Source: Brienomyrus brachyistius (Eukaryota > Chordata > Actinopteri > Osteoglossiformes > Mormyridae). Taken from it: DNA of 64,000 nucleotides. A program made the position numbers and the translations under genes. Positions 1 to 13,602 of the stretch are shown in pieces. The notes below the pieces were generated by a model. That model had not been told where the DNA came from and made no database searches. It worked only from the letters and a program-made list of their open reading frames with translations. Position 1 is the first letter of the stretch. Every line of letters starts with the position of its first letter. The stretch covers positions 22,368,461-22,432,460 of the forward strand of contig NC_064548.1 in assembly GCF_023856365.1 (NCBI RefSeq). Direction: 5' to 3'.

Positions 1-391
1 AGACAGATATCCTACTGTGTCTGCATGATGGCTAGGACAGTCCACATACTGTAGGACCCCATTACAGCTATACTTAGAGACATGGAAGTTTGGCTGAAAG
101 GTTATACTGTAAATTCAAGAGAGTCACTGGTATGCCCTTGAGAAAAAATTCAACTATTGCAATGTCATTAGATTAAAACACCTCCTGTTACCTAAATGTT
201 GATGTTTGTGTAGTGCTAGTCTTTACTTACTTTCTTGCTTTACTTGTTTGTCGTGCCAGAGTAGAGAGAATTACATAAGCTACACTGTTGTGTCACAATA
301 GGTTGAATGTTGTACTTAAGGGAGAGAAATGCTTTGTAGCTGTGACTTTACCATAAGTAAATATTAATCCCTGGTTATAACCTGTATTGGT

Positions 392-407
392 GGGGGGGGG
401 GGGGGGG
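392..407. repeat. Poly-G tract, 16 bp
   Basis: Sixteen consecutive G on the plus strand. Confidence 0.95.
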
Positions 408-3400
408 AGTTCTCCTCTGACATCTTTTCAAATAACTGCTGAGAAGAGGCTGTGCATATCATTTAAAAAATTAAAGCAATGTGATGTAAAAGGAGATGAT
501 CAAAGTATCATTCTATAAAGAACAGAATAATTTACTCACTAAATAATTCACTCCCTGACACAACAATTAGCCGGATTCTGTATTTATATTTGAACATATT
601 CGGCCACATATCAGAACTGCAAGTTAAAGTACATATTAGCCCCATTTTACGTAATAAATTATTTTCTCTCATCTTCAGACGATCAGCACATGCTGATAAT
701 TCTAGTAGACGGATGCAACTGTCAGGTGTGATGAGTGATGACTCACAGTCATCGGCGGGAGATGAATGGAGAGACTAAAAATAACAGATGAGAAACAGAC
801 GTAGCTGTTGATTCCACTGCAAAAATACTAAAATGTGTGCTTCCTAATGCATATGCTTGCTTTGGCAGAAAGACAATATTGCTTTTAATTTGGCGTGTGG
901 CTGCAGACAGGTTTCCGCAAAGGGACGAGCAGAGTGGGCTGTCCTTCCAGCACTCTCTCCAGGCTGTTTTCCTCCTTCAAGTACAGGGGGAATTTACATG
1001 TTTATTATGTACAAAGAATCCCCAGGCCCAGAGATTCTGCATCAGCGTACAGCCTGTCCATTACAGAAAGGTGATAAGAACCATTTCTTTTTAACATTTT
1101 TTTGCAAAACAGTAGCACTGCAGAGCTGATGAGGAACTGACGTATTTTAGCTGCATAAGACCTTGTTATACTAAGTTAGGAGCAGCGCAGTATGGCAGTA
1201 AATCCCAGTGAAACACACAGGCTTGCCATCCTGCCAGAGCTCATCACCAAAACATAATATTCTGTGACAGACAGTTCCAAGATTATGTTGATTAGTAGTC
1301 CAGTGAGTTTCCATCTGCCTCTTCAGAGACTGTTCCTTCCCTCAGCCCTCAGCCCCAGTTCCCTCTCCTTCTGCTGACTGTCCGCTAATTCAATCAGCGT
1401 TGCCCCAGCCCCAAGTCAACTGGGATGGGAACCTGGCATCCTGAAAAGCACAGACCCTTGAGCAACTCCAGAATGACTCCAGGCACTATCCTCACAGAGC
1501 CTTCCGAACGCAGCACAGAGGTCCCAGTTTGGTCAGGGAGGCTCCATCACAGCTGGGCTATTTATAAAAATTAAACCAAGCAAAGACCTTCCCAGTTTGG
1601 TCCCAAGGGTCATAGAAATGTACCTTCAGTACTCTGGCCACCATGAGGGAATTTTATTTTAAGTAAGCTCTTTAACAAACTTGTTTTTTTTTCAGATGCC
1701 CGAGGCAAAACTCTGTTCCACTTTCGATTTTAAAGTTCAGTGTTTCCATCGCAATAGTATTTTTGCTGACAATGTGGACCATGCATGGGTATTTGCACGT
1801 CTGCCTGAACAGAACCATCCTCAGAGTGCTTTAGTCCTGATGCTGATAAATCAGTGTTTACGTGAAAAAATGTAAGAAAGTAATTCAATAAGAGAAAAGG
1901 CTAAGAGTAGGCGTACATGCATCTGCCAGCCTCTAGCAAAGGAAGGGAGGGATTTATAACCAACAGAGGGCCAAAGAAAAAAAACGCTGTAGTGGGAGAT
2001 CTCTGGGAAATGTTCACCATGTTATCCAAAATCCTGCAGCGCTGGCATCCCTGATTACGCCTCTTGGGTTCAGCTGATCATTGCCGCATCTTGTCGACCA
2101 AGAGACGGAAATTGTCAGTTGGGATTTTATTGCGTAAATCATACAGTTACTTAGGAGGTAGAAGGTAATTCACCATGTGATGTAATAAGTCCAATGCTAA
2201 TGAGCAGTCCCTAATTTAGCCAATACAGGTCAACCTTTGCTAGGACCAAGACGACGCGATCGCTATTTGGGTCTGCCACATGCTTCTGATTTCTTCCATA
2301 CTGAGCTGTTGCCCGTGGATCTTCCAATCAGCACATGTCAGAAGAGGGAGTCTTTCCCCCTGAATTGGTGATGTCTATCTCCTACTCTGTTTACGCCTTT
2401 TGCCTCTTTCTCCCTGTTTCCTAAATTCACACAGATTTCTTATTCTATGCTGCCAATCCACGTCACATAAAGGCAAGCTCTTGATATTTTATCATATTAC
2501 TACATCATTGATATAAAGCAAAGGGCCATTTGCTTGTCCATACGTAGGTCAACATTGGGGTTGATGATTTGCTGATAGCTTGCCTATTATCTCCAATCAA
2601 ACTGGGATAATTGGATTTATATTGACATGGCAGATATTGAGGTTACTCATAGGTCGGCTAATTATGAGTCTTATTAAAAGAGCCTATAAGGTCCATTCAT
2701 CCATCTTCTAACTTCTCCTGGTCAGGGTCTTCTGCCTCAATTACACAAGCCTCACAAAGAAGGTATGCATATTACTGTTGGGTAGTTGTAGAGTAAGTGA
2801 CTGTGAGACAGAAAATAGAAGAACATTTTTGAAGCAAGGTGCATACCTTGAATTATTTTACTAAATATCTTCCAAGATACAGCAAAATAAATTACTGCTT
2901 GCTAATAATCTGAAAAAAAAATCCCCAGTAGGCAAATTACTGACAATAAAATGCTCCCTGCTTAAAAAGTAAAGCACAAGCAAAAAGTTTGTTACTTTCT
3001 TTTTAACTCTGGCTTCAGGTTCCGAGGGGGTTTCTGAGTTGGCCCTGCAAATCTATGACTAGAAGCCCTTTTTCCATGTAAACAACCCGCTAAAAAGATC
3101 TCCAATTGATTGCTTATAGACTCTGTATAACCCTCAACACCTCTATTCCTTGGTCCACCCAGCTATATGCAGTTCCCATTAATAAATACATGCAAATAAG
3201 ATTTGTAGCCACGTGACTCTTTTCATTACATTTTTTTGACTGAGCAGGAAGGTTCAGGCTGAGCCCTATGGGCGGCTCCTTCTGCTGTCCCGTGTATATA
3301 ATCTGCTCTTATTACAATCCCCAGCTGCAATATCTAGAACCGGTGTAGCCCCAGGACCCAAAGTATTCCAGTCATTAAGTAAGAACCCTTTATTTGTTTG

Positions 3401-4257
3401 TTTGTTTGTCTGTTTCACCAGAAAATGTCTGGGACATTGCTCATCATTACCAGCCACGAAAGTCTGATGCTACAAACATTTGAAAATGTTTCTTTTTTAA
3501 ATCTGTGACCCAATGACAATGGTTATGAATGGTTACTGTATGAATGGTTATTTTAGCTCGTGACCTATAAGCCATCAGATTGGCTCGAAATGTCTTTTGA
3601 GCAGCAGCAATCAAACTAATAATAAAAATAGTGGTCCTAATAATTCTGGTTCGGAATAATTATGGCCTATGATGTCAACAGCTCATTTAGAAGATGAGCA
3701 GGGTGAAGAGGAGGCACAAACAAGGCAATACTAATTACTCCCTGAAATGCAAGTGCTAGAGACTTATTGTCTCTCTCACAGAAAAATGGAAGGGGGGGTG
3801 GGGGGGGGTCCAGATGTCCTCAGGACATGCCCTACTGCCCTGCTTACTTAATGCAGGGCTACCAAGGGGGGAAATGATTTACTAGCTTCAGATGACGTAC
3901 TAGATTGAATTACTAGCTTCTGTTTTTCCATGAAAACTTCATTATGCGTTGTGTCTGTTTGCAATTCATACAAAACTGCTCTTTAAATGCCGTTAAAGAA
4001 ATTACAATGTTAATTAAGCGTACAATGAAAAGCAAGACCAAAAACAATATTCCAAATATATCTGTTAAGTATATCTGTCTGTCTGTCTGTCCACAGAAAT
4101 GAGCCGACTTACAGCTCGTACTTACGACTGAAGTCTATTATATTTAAAATTCGGGTTAAACACAACAGTTGGTAATAATGAACGTGCACACTACTTTGTG
4201 ACGCTCATAAATATTGCATGGCTTGTAGTACAGTACAGTACTATATGTAGTTACTTT

Positions 4258-4297
4258 CATTATTATTATTATTATTATTATTATTGTTATTATTATA
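4258..4297. repeat. (ATT)n microsatellite
   Basis: About 12 ATT units with one change. Confidence 0.95.
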
Positions 4298-5063
4298 TAC
4301 TGTTTTAGTATTTTTCTGACACCTACAAATTTCACTTAAGGAAAGACTTAGGGAATGGAACCCATTCGTAACTTGGGGACTGCCTGTACATAGAAATTTA
4401 GTGTAGAATGTCATATTTGGGAATTATCCAGGATTAAAATAAACAGTTATTAAGTACTTTTTGCAATACAACAGCAAAATACTTGCATCATTGTTCAAGG
4501 GCAGCCTGGATGTAGCCTGATGAAGGCATTTCATAGCTTCACAATGTCTGCTTCTTGCTGAGAATGTCTTCTGAAACCTGCCAGTTCTGCATCGTGCCCA
4601 TCACATGACACCCCTAACTCACCTCCACCATTAGAAACAAGTTTTATGATGCCCTGATGAGAATTAAACAAAGTTGCCCTGTCCACTTCCAGCAGATTTC
4701 AATCTAGAAATCACATGTGTGACAAGCCAAGCGTTCCCTCCCAACTCACCACAGCCAGTTTAAAACGCCCGATACAAACTGGGAAAAAAAAGCTCTGGGA
4801 GGAAAAAAATCAATAAAGATGGTCAGCGGGTTTCAATAGCGAACAGGCAGACACACTGGAGGCCAAGAGACGAATTAAAAAAAAGAAATCATTGTGTAAA
4901 AATCTGTTCTTTTCTGTCGGAAAATGGTGTCTTTTTTCTTAAACTCTTCCTATACTTAAGGAAGTATCTCCTGCCTGCGGGAAAGTAAGAACATTTTATT
5001 TTTTTGCACAGGTCCCTTTATTGCTTCTGTAGTACTGTGTAACTTATGAATTTCCCAGCCATG

Positions 5064-5116
5064 ATCAATAAAGTACATCCATCCATCCATCCATCCATCC
5101 ATCTATTCATCCATCC

Positions 5117-5156
<40 letters not shown>

Positions 5157-5182
5157 CTCTATCTATCTATCTGTCTGTCTAT
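5064..5182. repeat. (ATCC)n/(ATCT)n microsatellite behind a SINE-like end
   Basis: GATCAATAAAGTAC leads into ATCC units, then a long ATCT run. The lead-in matches the 3' end of the second SINE type, so the array may have grown from a SINE tail. Confidence 0.9.
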
Positions 5183-5970
5183 CCCTATAGGAAAAAAAAT
5201 ATAACACAAATGGTAGGATTATGCTAAATAAACACACCTGGATATAGACTGACTCATCGGCATCAACCCCAAGCTTTGAAGACACAGGTATGCACTTAAA
5301 GAAAGGAGGAAGGATTTCAAGGGGGGGTCTCCATGACGGCTGCTGACAGTTTGTCACCCTCCACATTTAAAAATAATTAAGCTTTTGGAAACAAGAGCTA
5401 TTTGGCAACATATCCTGAAAAAAATATTACGTAAAATATCACACAGATTTTACACCTTTTTACGTAGCGTTTCCACACACCAGCTGGCTCCACTGAAGTC
5501 CAGTTGCCACACGTATCTCCAAAACGTTTTTAATGGTGTGAGACCGACTTTGACGCTGTTGTGAGGAATAGAGACTGGAACTGATTAGCAGTGTCTACAT
5601 CCAGCTTCAGAAGTCATTCTGCTCCCAGTTCTGAACAATGGATACGTGATACATGCCCTTAATATATTTATTCTATCCTCATTGACTTATTGACATACTA
5701 TGCCTGCAGCATCCCTGGTGCTAAACAGAATGAGAAATTTGTCTCAGACATGATACACGATTTTAAGGAGCTAAAAATTCCAATAACTGGCAATATGAAC
5801 TTATATAATTTTAGTTTGTTAAAAACAAAACAGACTCCAAAAGTTTTAATTGCTGTACTCATGGAGATGGTCAGTTTGTCCACATTCAAACAGCACAACA
5901 TCACAATCTTAATATACGAATAATAAAACCACCTTACACCTTTAAAACTTCCATCCGTCACCGAACCAAC

Positions 5971-6060
5971 CATCCATCCATCCAACCATTATGTATGCTT
6001 CCTTCTCCTATTCAGGCTCACGAGGGTCCGGAGCCTATCCCAGAAGCTACAAGGCAGGTA
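5971..6060 (-). repeat. 3' fragment of V-SINE/Mermaid-like SINE
   Basis: (CATC)n followed by GGGTCCGGAGCCTATCCCAG and AAGGCAGG matches the 3' end of the SINE family; everything upstream is missing. Confidence 0.65.
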
Positions 6061-6647
6061 ATAATCGAGGTCGCCACCCCATTCCAGACCCTTGAAACTT
6101 AAAATTTACCCTACAGTTAAAACTTAAAAGCAAAATTAAAACTCTCAGAAAAGAGAAAAGCAAAAGCAGCTTACAAACGAACTGTGTTCACAAACAAAAA
6201 CTTCTAGTCCAAAAACTTTTGTATTGTACGATACAAAATTTCCTTTCCCAGTCGGTCGTTAAGATGCTAAAGGACCCAGGATAAAAGCTGTAAGTTCTGA
6301 CGCAGGAAACACTGCTTACCTACATCCTCCCTGGTGAGAGGCACAGCTCCTTTTCTCATCGTAAATGTTTAAGGAGACATCATCAGTGCTTTATCGGCGG
6401 GTTTTCCCTCAAAGCAATAAATTCACCTTAATGCTGGTCGATTTTATCACCGAGTCGATATATCAGTTCAGCCATAATAAAAAGCCCACAGACAGATACA
6501 GGAGTCAGGGTGAGCACCTTGTTTCCATCAGCCACTGTATCCATCAGCCACTGAAGTACTCAGACTGAGATTCTGTCCTAACTCACACATAGCAGTAAGG
6601 TTCCAGCTCAAATGCACTCATGAACTCCATCCATGCTTTGTTTAAAC

Positions 6648-6819
6648 CAAGGTTCCCCAGGTCCGGTCTTGGAGGACCAGTCTGCAACGCACTTTGCAGA
6701 TTTCCTTGCTCAAACACGCCTTATTCAGCTCGCCGGTTAATTAGTAGGTGTGTTTGACCAGGAAAATCCGCAGACTGTATTGCAGTCTGGCCCTCTAGGA
6801 CTGGAATTGGGGAACCTTG
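6648..6819. mobile_element. hAT-type MITE with 8-bp target duplication
   Basis: About 38-bp inverted ends start CAAGGTTCCCCA on both sides. The flanks GTTTAAAC (6640-6647) and GTTTAAAG (6820-6827) are an 8-bp duplication with one mismatch, the length produced by hAT transposases. It is 172 bp long and non-coding. Confidence 0.78.
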
Positions 6820-6827
6820 GTTTAAAG

Positions 6828-9535
6828 AAATGTGTTTATTCTTCTGATAAGAAACATTGCATATCTCACCTTCCATTTTCCAATCATCCAGCTATCCAAG
6901 TTTCATCACACCTTACCCAGTACAGGGTCTTAGTGACCAGGGAGCTAACCCTGGATGGGATGTCAGTCACGACTAGATGCTGAAACAAATCTTACAGTTA
7001 TTCTGCATTATGAATATTTTTCTCTTAATAGCTCCCGATATAGTAACACTTCAGTTTGAATTTCTAAACATCTAGCAGGTTCTGTTTCACTTTGGCAGCA
7101 GTCAAAGTTCAAAAGTCACGAGGGACGTGAGCTGTTCGTGAATGACAGACAACATGGGACATTTTGTCAAAGACTGCAACAGCTGTCACACAATCTGTCA
7201 CAGCGTAGAACTAGAGGGAATCCTCAGGACAGAGAGGGTCCAGTCACCTCACATCGCACCTCAGCTGACAGTCAAACGTCCCTTTCTCTGAGTGACTGTA
7301 TTGCTGACGCCAGGGCTGCTGCATCTGAGTGCTGTCGTCTCACAAAAGCTTACTGTAAAAGACATTCAGTCCCTATTGCTCTTGCTAGATATACACAGAG
7401 TGCTCACTTCTGTTTGGCTTGTACCAGCTCAGGAGAACCTGAACACATCTACCATTCTCACATACTCCTGGAGACACGAGAAAACGATTAAATCACCACT
7501 GCCAGTCACCAGTCCCCCCATCCAAGGTATTTCCATGTACCTTACACTATGCTGTACTCCGTCTCCCTTTGGTGTGAAGAAATACTGTCTTTCTGCTGAT
7601 ACTGTACAAGCTACTCTAAAATAAATTTTCATTTTTGATGCAGAATTCTTGAGTTGACACACTTTGAAGTATCCCTGGAGAAATGCGATATCCTCACTGG
7701 ATGGATGGACCTGAGCGGCAAGTACATTAAATTATGAAACGAGTAATTTTGAAATAACTCAGTACTAAAATTGGTCTTGTAAAAACACATATTCCCCCTT
7801 ATTTGGAAAAAAAAAATCACTTTTGAAATATCGTAAAATGTATTATCTTCTTACCTGCTCAATTTTTGAGCCCTTAGTTGCCACTGGGTATCCTTCCCAG
7901 GACTTGGTAACCTTGGATTATAAGAAATAACTATACAAACAGCTGCATTTTTGGATGTCTACTTGCACATGTGCATTTTATTAAGCAACACCACTCTCCA
8001 ATATGCAGGCGTCTTCCAGTTATGGCACCTCATTACTCTGTTGGACATGATTGTGTTTAAAAAGTATTTTATACATACATACATTTGTTAGAGATATGTA
8101 GGTTGTCACAAAAAATGCAGTACTGCGCACAAAGTGTAGCATGCAGTGCATCCATCGCAAAGAAGGGGCAAGAAGCATGGGGAAACCGATGTGGTTTTTT
8201 CCAGCAGTCTGACAGTGGTGAGAGGATCCAGGATGAATGATATATATCAGCATTATACTTACCCGTTTTCATAGAACAGGCAGCCAGTGCCCCGGTCGGC
8301 ACAAATCCTCACTGCAAATCTCCCAGAAGCTAGGTTTCCATAGCAATAAGGTCACTTACCCTGTATCTAATAATTATTGACAGTTTAGCTTCCATATGGA
8401 AAGTGGAAAAGGACAGCAAAAAGAGGCTACAGCACCTGTTTCGGGGATGACCTAATAATAAGGATGATCTGTGCAGGGAGGAAGTGACTCATGGTTTTAA
8501 GCTGGCTGTTGTCAGTGCACTACAGTAGTGGGCATGTTGTCAAGGGTTTGCTCTGTGTTTGCACAGCTTGTCCTAAAATGAGGGACCAGGACTTGTGTAG
8601 AAAACAAACACTATACTAGGGTCCCATCATATTCCACAAAGTAAGAGAAGGATTCCATGGCACTCTGTCATTCTCTAAGGGTTAGCTAATGGCTGTTGGG
8701 CTAAACAAAAAAAAAATCTTTTTTATTTTCAGTTAAAAAATCAGATGATAAAGCATTTTAAATATTTGAACAAAGCACAGTCTAATAAGCTAACTCAGTG
8801 CTCAGAGGCGAATGTGCTTTGACAGCACTGTTCTGCTCTAACTTTTTAATATACATGTCCTAAAAACATGAGCAGAGTCCAAAAATATAACTATCCAGTG
8901 CTAAGAGTCCATATCAACCTTTCATTTTAAGAATAACAGAACAACAGTATCTGCAAAAACATGAAGTAATTCTATAGTAGACTTAATATAAAAGCTTTGA
9001 GATGAAACTAAGTATAATCTAGGGTGACTGATTTATTTAGGTTTGGAGCTTTGTGTTTTGTACGAGCTGTCAAACAACTATCCCAGAGAGCTTGCTGTGG
9101 CTATCGTCATGTGCTCACACTCCTTGATTTTGGCCATTACCACACATTTACTGAACACACACACTTGCCTCCTTACTGGCTTTCCAGGGTACATGTCACA
9201 GTTCCCCCAAGCACGATGCACAACAGTTTGGCATAAGCTGCAAGTCTTGGAACAAACCTCGACCCATAGAGAAGATGGAGCATTGCCACAATGAGGCCTG
9301 CTGCCCAGAAGTAAACAGCATTGCTCTTCATTTACAATTTATCCAACATTTTGAATTTGATTAGCATATGTGGAGGCTCCAGCAGACAGTGGACACTGAA
9401 GCCCTCCAGGTCTTGTTTCAAGGTAACAACCCACTGAGATGTGGTTTCTCTGTTGCCTTCAACCCATGTACCTCACAACATACTTAACATCACATATTTA
9501 ATACATATTTACATTATTTGATATTGTAAATGCGG
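6828..9535. other. Gene-free DNA
   Basis: Short overlapping frames at 7138-7662 on both strands encode nothing recognised. No repeat ends were identified. Confidence 0.55.
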
Positions 9536-9586
9536 CATGGTGGTGCAGTTGTTAGCACTGTTGCCTCACACCTCTGGGACCCAGGT
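9536..9586 (+). repeat. tRNA-like head fragment of the V-SINE family
   Basis: CATGGTGGTGCAGTTGTTAG then CACTGTTGCCTCACACCTCT and GGGACCCAGGT match the 5' head of the SINE; core and tail are absent. A head-only piece must come from a later deletion rather than incomplete copying. Confidence 0.6.
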
Positions 9587-9624
9587 ACATCACACCGATG
9601 CTACTGTATACAAAGTCATTGAAT

Positions 9625-10839
9625 TACACTACATGGCCAAAACTATGCAGAGACCAGCTTGTCCAACATCTCATTCAGAAACCATGGTATTAATATGAAG
9701 CTGGACTGTTCATTCCCTGCTGTAAAACAACAGTATGGACCTGCATGATTTCCATGCTTGTTTACGCTGGGTAGTGCTGGTTCGGTGCTGCTTAACCAGC
9801 ATAGCTTCAAGAAGCTGGTCCACCAGCACCAAAACACAACATATGCTGCTTCAACTAGCATTTGTTATGCTGCTCATGCTGGTTTTTTCAGCAAGGTTGT
9901 TGCTATCATAGCCTCTACTTTTCTGGGAAAACTTTCCATTAGATGATATAACATTGCTGGATTCGCTGCCATTCAAGTTGGGTGGGTAATTCTCACAAAA
10001 TTTTGGTTCTGAAGATTTCAAAAATGAAGTCTTTAAAAAGACTTGAATCAACAAATTACTTTTTTAGCCATTAATAACCAGGTTTGAAGTGTTTGTAAGG
10101 GTACATTTAAAATCATTTACAGGAAATTTAAAATGTTTTTTAACATTTCCCAAAACAAGTCCGTAAAAATCTCATTACTGCAACAGTCAGAAAACATCAA
10201 TACCATTAAGAAAGCCAATGCATTTTCACATTTTAAAAAATTGCTTATTAACAGTCATGCTCATTAAGTCATGCTTAGTTACTTGAAATTCTGAAATAAT
10301 ATGGATTTCTAAATTAACATTTTTATTTGATTTTGACTGATTTCTATCATTACCGCAACCATCTGGAATCTACAACCTACTATTTTTTTAAATTTCAGTG
10401 AAACTTGATATATTTTTTAAATGATGTGGCAAACCTGAAGGAACATAACATGTAGATTCTACACATGTATTTAAAAGCCAAATACTATATTTCGATCTAT
10501 TAAATTAACATTAAATGGACACCTTTGCGGTAATGATACAGAGGTTTCGGAAATGAGGTTTCATCAGAATCACCCGGGTCCTGGTGTTCGGTGGTCAAGT
10601 CTCTTTCTGTGAGCAGGGCATAAATGTGGCAAACTGACTTGTTGGAAAAGTGGCATCCAGTGATGGTCCAAGGGGAGAGTCACAAATCTCTCAACTACCC
10701 ATTCTGCAGATAATGTTAGTTACAGGAGATTGAATATATTCATGCTTAATTGTATACCTGTGTCACCAGTGGGTATGGTTTGCACAGGAAATTCCTCTGA
10801 TTAATTGGGGTGTCCACATACCTTTGGTCATACAGTGTA
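9625..10839. mobile_element. DNA transposon with TACACT-type inverted ends
   Basis: The left end TACACTACATGGCCAAAACT and the right end TTGGTCATACAGTGTA are inverted copies. TA at both borders fits a TA target duplication. The interior is about 1.2 kb without a transposase frame. It includes a segment at 9765-9895 rich in GCTGGT/ACCAGC pairs, which looks like a second nested repeat. The Tc1/mariner superfamily is likely but not proven. Confidence 0.6.
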
Positions 10840-11618
10840 AGTGTTACTAGGCATAATTTCTGAGAAACTGATACATGTTAGCTGTAACATAACCCAGAAA
10901 TACAATGCTCATTCAGATCAACGGTACATGACTGGACAAGTTCTTTAATTGATATTCATTTATTGTATTTCTTAATATCACTTAAGAGGTTTATAGCAGT
11001 GCCATTTAAAAGTAAAAACTAAAATAAGCCAATTTATTACATGCTTCCGTTATTTCTGTATATTGCAACGCAAATGGTCATTAATTATAATATGACAAAT
11101 AAATAACAATGAAAAAAAATATTCACTGGGGCCAGCAGTACAGAAAATAGGAAGGAGCCCGATTAGAGCAAAGCACCCACATTCCAGACTATGACTAATG
11201 ATAGTAATTACCCAGCAGGCAAAGTGACTAAACACCTGGATTAATATTTTCAGATGGGAAAGACTGTTTTAATGTGTGTGGGTGGGAGGATTGAACATAA
11301 AGCTTACTTTAGTTGTGTATATTACTACTGGTACTGCAGCTAAATGTAATATACATAGAACATCCATACATCTTCCCTAACTACTTAACAGGGTCATGAT
11401 GATCCCAGAAAACATACAAGGAACAGGCTGGTACCATCATCCTGTCTGTACACAGACAAATATGTCCATGGCAAGACTCATCTCTATTTGTGGCAGAATG
11501 TGTTAATTGAGTAATAAAAACAGGTAGGCTGTTTCTGTGTATGTGGTAAAAAAAAATAAAAAAAAATCTCGTTGTGATCAAAATGTACATCAGCATTTGC
11601 CATAGTAGTGACCCTAGG

Positions 11619-11689
11619 GTAGCGTTTCCCAATCCAGTCCTCAAGGACCCACAGTCTGTGGGTCCCAAGGACCCGATTTGGAAACTCTG
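11619..11689. mobile_element. 71-bp foldback MITE
   Basis: The two halves (GCGTTTCCCAATCCAGTCCT and GACCCGATTTGGAAACTC) pair with each other. CCCTAGG flanks both sides (11612-11618 and 11690-11696). The ends belong to the same CAGTGTTTCCCAATCC family as 38287 and 51154. Confidence 0.6.
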
Positions 11690-11749
11690 CCCTAGGCACA
11701 GCAGATATGCTGATAGTATTCCAATCCAATCCAATCCACCACAAGGCAT

Positions 11750-11750
<1 letters not shown>

Positions 11751-11781
<31 letters not shown>
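11751..11781. repeat. (CA)n microsatellite
   Basis: About 15 CA units, preceded by a short (CCAAT)n run at 11721-11738. Overlapping Cys/Val or His/Thr frames are artefacts of this repeat. Confidence 0.97.
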
Positions 11782-11784
<3 letters not shown>

Positions 11785-11906
11785 AAAAATAAATAAATAA
11801 AATTTGTTTTCTCAGTTTATAAATTCATATTGCTGCACATCCTTGTTTGATGTCTTTAATTTCTGGAAGAGATACGATAATACTAGAGAATATTTTGCTA
11901 ATTGGG

Positions 11907-12236
11907 TGTCACAATTGTAAAATGAAGGAGGTGAGTGCAGGAGTAGTTGGAACAAAAGGGCTTTATTGGCAAATCCAACCATGAGGGGGTCAAAACAGGA
12001 ATGCTAGCACAGGGGAAACACTTAGGCATACACAGGGGATGGCGGGAATGACAGAACTAGGGGGCACACGACTGGGAAGCACTTATATACAAGACCGACG
12101 ATGGAGCAAACTAGAGGCAGTTGGAGTGATTCACACAACGGTTGAAATGAGAAGGAACACAAAATGATTAACTGGTGTGGCTCGTTAGCACCACTCTAGG
12201 GAGGAAACAGGAGGGGCAGATGGGCAGGGCATGACA
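11907..12236 (-). mobile_element. Probable solo LTR of another family
   Basis: The block starts TGTCACAATTG and ends GGGCATGACA, giving TG...CA ends with short terminal inverted repeats. Inside, GGGCTTTATTGG is a reversed polyadenylation signal, so it reads on the minus strand. No exact target duplication was found beside it. Confidence 0.5.
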
Positions 12237-12239
12237 TCA

Positions 12240-13069
12240 GTTGGATGCATTTTTCCATCAAAAACATAATTTCCTTCTCTCACATATATCAAGAAAGGCC
12301 ACGGAACAGGATGCTGCAGTTTCTAGCATATAGATTTTAACATCTGTAGAAGAGAACAATACAATACTAGGGGTCTTTGGGATCATGAATGCATCCAAGG
12401 GAATCTGGAAGGTAGAATGTGTGAACATCTTTCCAAGACAAACAAGCGTACAAATAGCTTTTTTGCTGAATAAACCAAAAAGAAACAGGAAATCAGCACC
12501 CCCTCCCACCCCACAACCTTCCCCCCCCCCAAAACATTAACACCCTCTCTATCTATTACAGTAAGCAATCAACAATGCTTAAAATGTAAGCATATTGCAT
12601 ATTTAATTTTATTTTACTGTCACATATATTCAGTAATGTGCAAAATACAAATATGTTCTTGAAAAGCAACACTATTACCTTTACTCTTAAAACCTTTAAT
12701 TCGGTCTTGCAAACTCTCGTAAAACATAGCTTGACTGGAAAGATAAAATACTTTCAGGCAATCTGTTGCCTGAAATTATAGCAGTTTATCTGGGAAAGTT
12801 CACCTTGGAGGCCTTTATTTTTGAGAGAACCAAGCCCAAGGAGAAGGAATAAACTTGCTTGGATGACACCAGACACAGGGACACTGTAGGTCATCTAGTA
12901 AAACACATCATGCAGTCTCAGGGGGCAGACATTTATAGGAGCATCCATCAACAGATACAAGCAAAGTCCTCTCTTCATGACAAATAGGGTATCTCATTAA
13001 TTTTGGCAGCTCAGCAGAGATCTCGCGGCGCAGTAAAACACCGTGCCTGCGTTGATGCGGCAGAGAACC
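12240..13069. other. Gene-free DNA with a C-rich patch
   Basis: A C-rich stretch lies at 12500-12533. No supported gene. Confidence 0.55.
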
Positions 13070-13267
13070 GGAGAGACCCGTTTTAGGACTTGCAATTTGT
13101 CTCGATCTAGCTCACATGTATTCCTGTGGTCTCCCATCCATCTGGATCCTGCCCCACATTGACATTACGGAGAGACCCGTTTTAGGACTTGCAATTTGTC
13201 TCGATCTAGCTCACATGTATTCCTGTGGTCTCCCATCCATCTGGATCCTGCCCCACATTGACATTAC
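13070..13267. repeat. Perfect 99-bp tandem duplication
   Basis: The unit starting GGAGAGACCCGTTTTAGGAC and ending CCCCACATTGACATTAC occurs twice back to back (13070-13168 and 13169-13267) with no difference seen. It is non-coding. Confidence 0.93.
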
Positions 13268-13602
13268 ATATATATGTTAAATTAATCTAGGGGTCTTATA
13301 ATAACAAAATGCCCTCTGCCATTAGCAGCTTTAATTAATTTGTGATAGTAAAGAGGGTGACCCCTGCTGTTTAGAAACATGATAGAGCCATTTCTCACCC
13401 AGGGAGACTGTTTTTTTTTCCGAGAAGAAATACAATGTCAGGCAGGTGAATTATCTGACTCTTGGAGCCAGCTAATGGATAAGGTTGTGTACATACACAT
13501 ATTTACTAGGCCACCAAAAGACCAGGGTATTCTTTTTCCCAGCTGCCTTTAATCCCTCACTTGGGTGATTTTCGCATTTATTTAAAATGGAAAAATCATA
13601 TA

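Larger units (their letters stand above)
1..5063. other. Gene-free AT-rich DNA
   Basis: Apart from a poly-G tract (392-407), a G-rich tract near 3790-3809, a short (TTTG)n run near 3390, (TCTG)n near 4075 and (ATT)n at 4258, I see only short unrecognised frames of 60-90 codons. Confidence 0.6.

Noticed and set aside
1681..1875. 64-codon frame preceded by a polypyrimidine tract and CAG, resembling an internal exon
   Set aside because: No partner exons, no recognised domain and no clear donor; too little to support a gene.
7138..7662. Overlapping frames of 117, 110 and 77 codons
   Set aside because: They overlap on both strands, lack any recognised domain or splice context, and look like chance.
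11381..11792. Frames rich in Cys-Val or His-Thr
   Set aside because: They are translations of the CA microsatellite and the foldback MITE.
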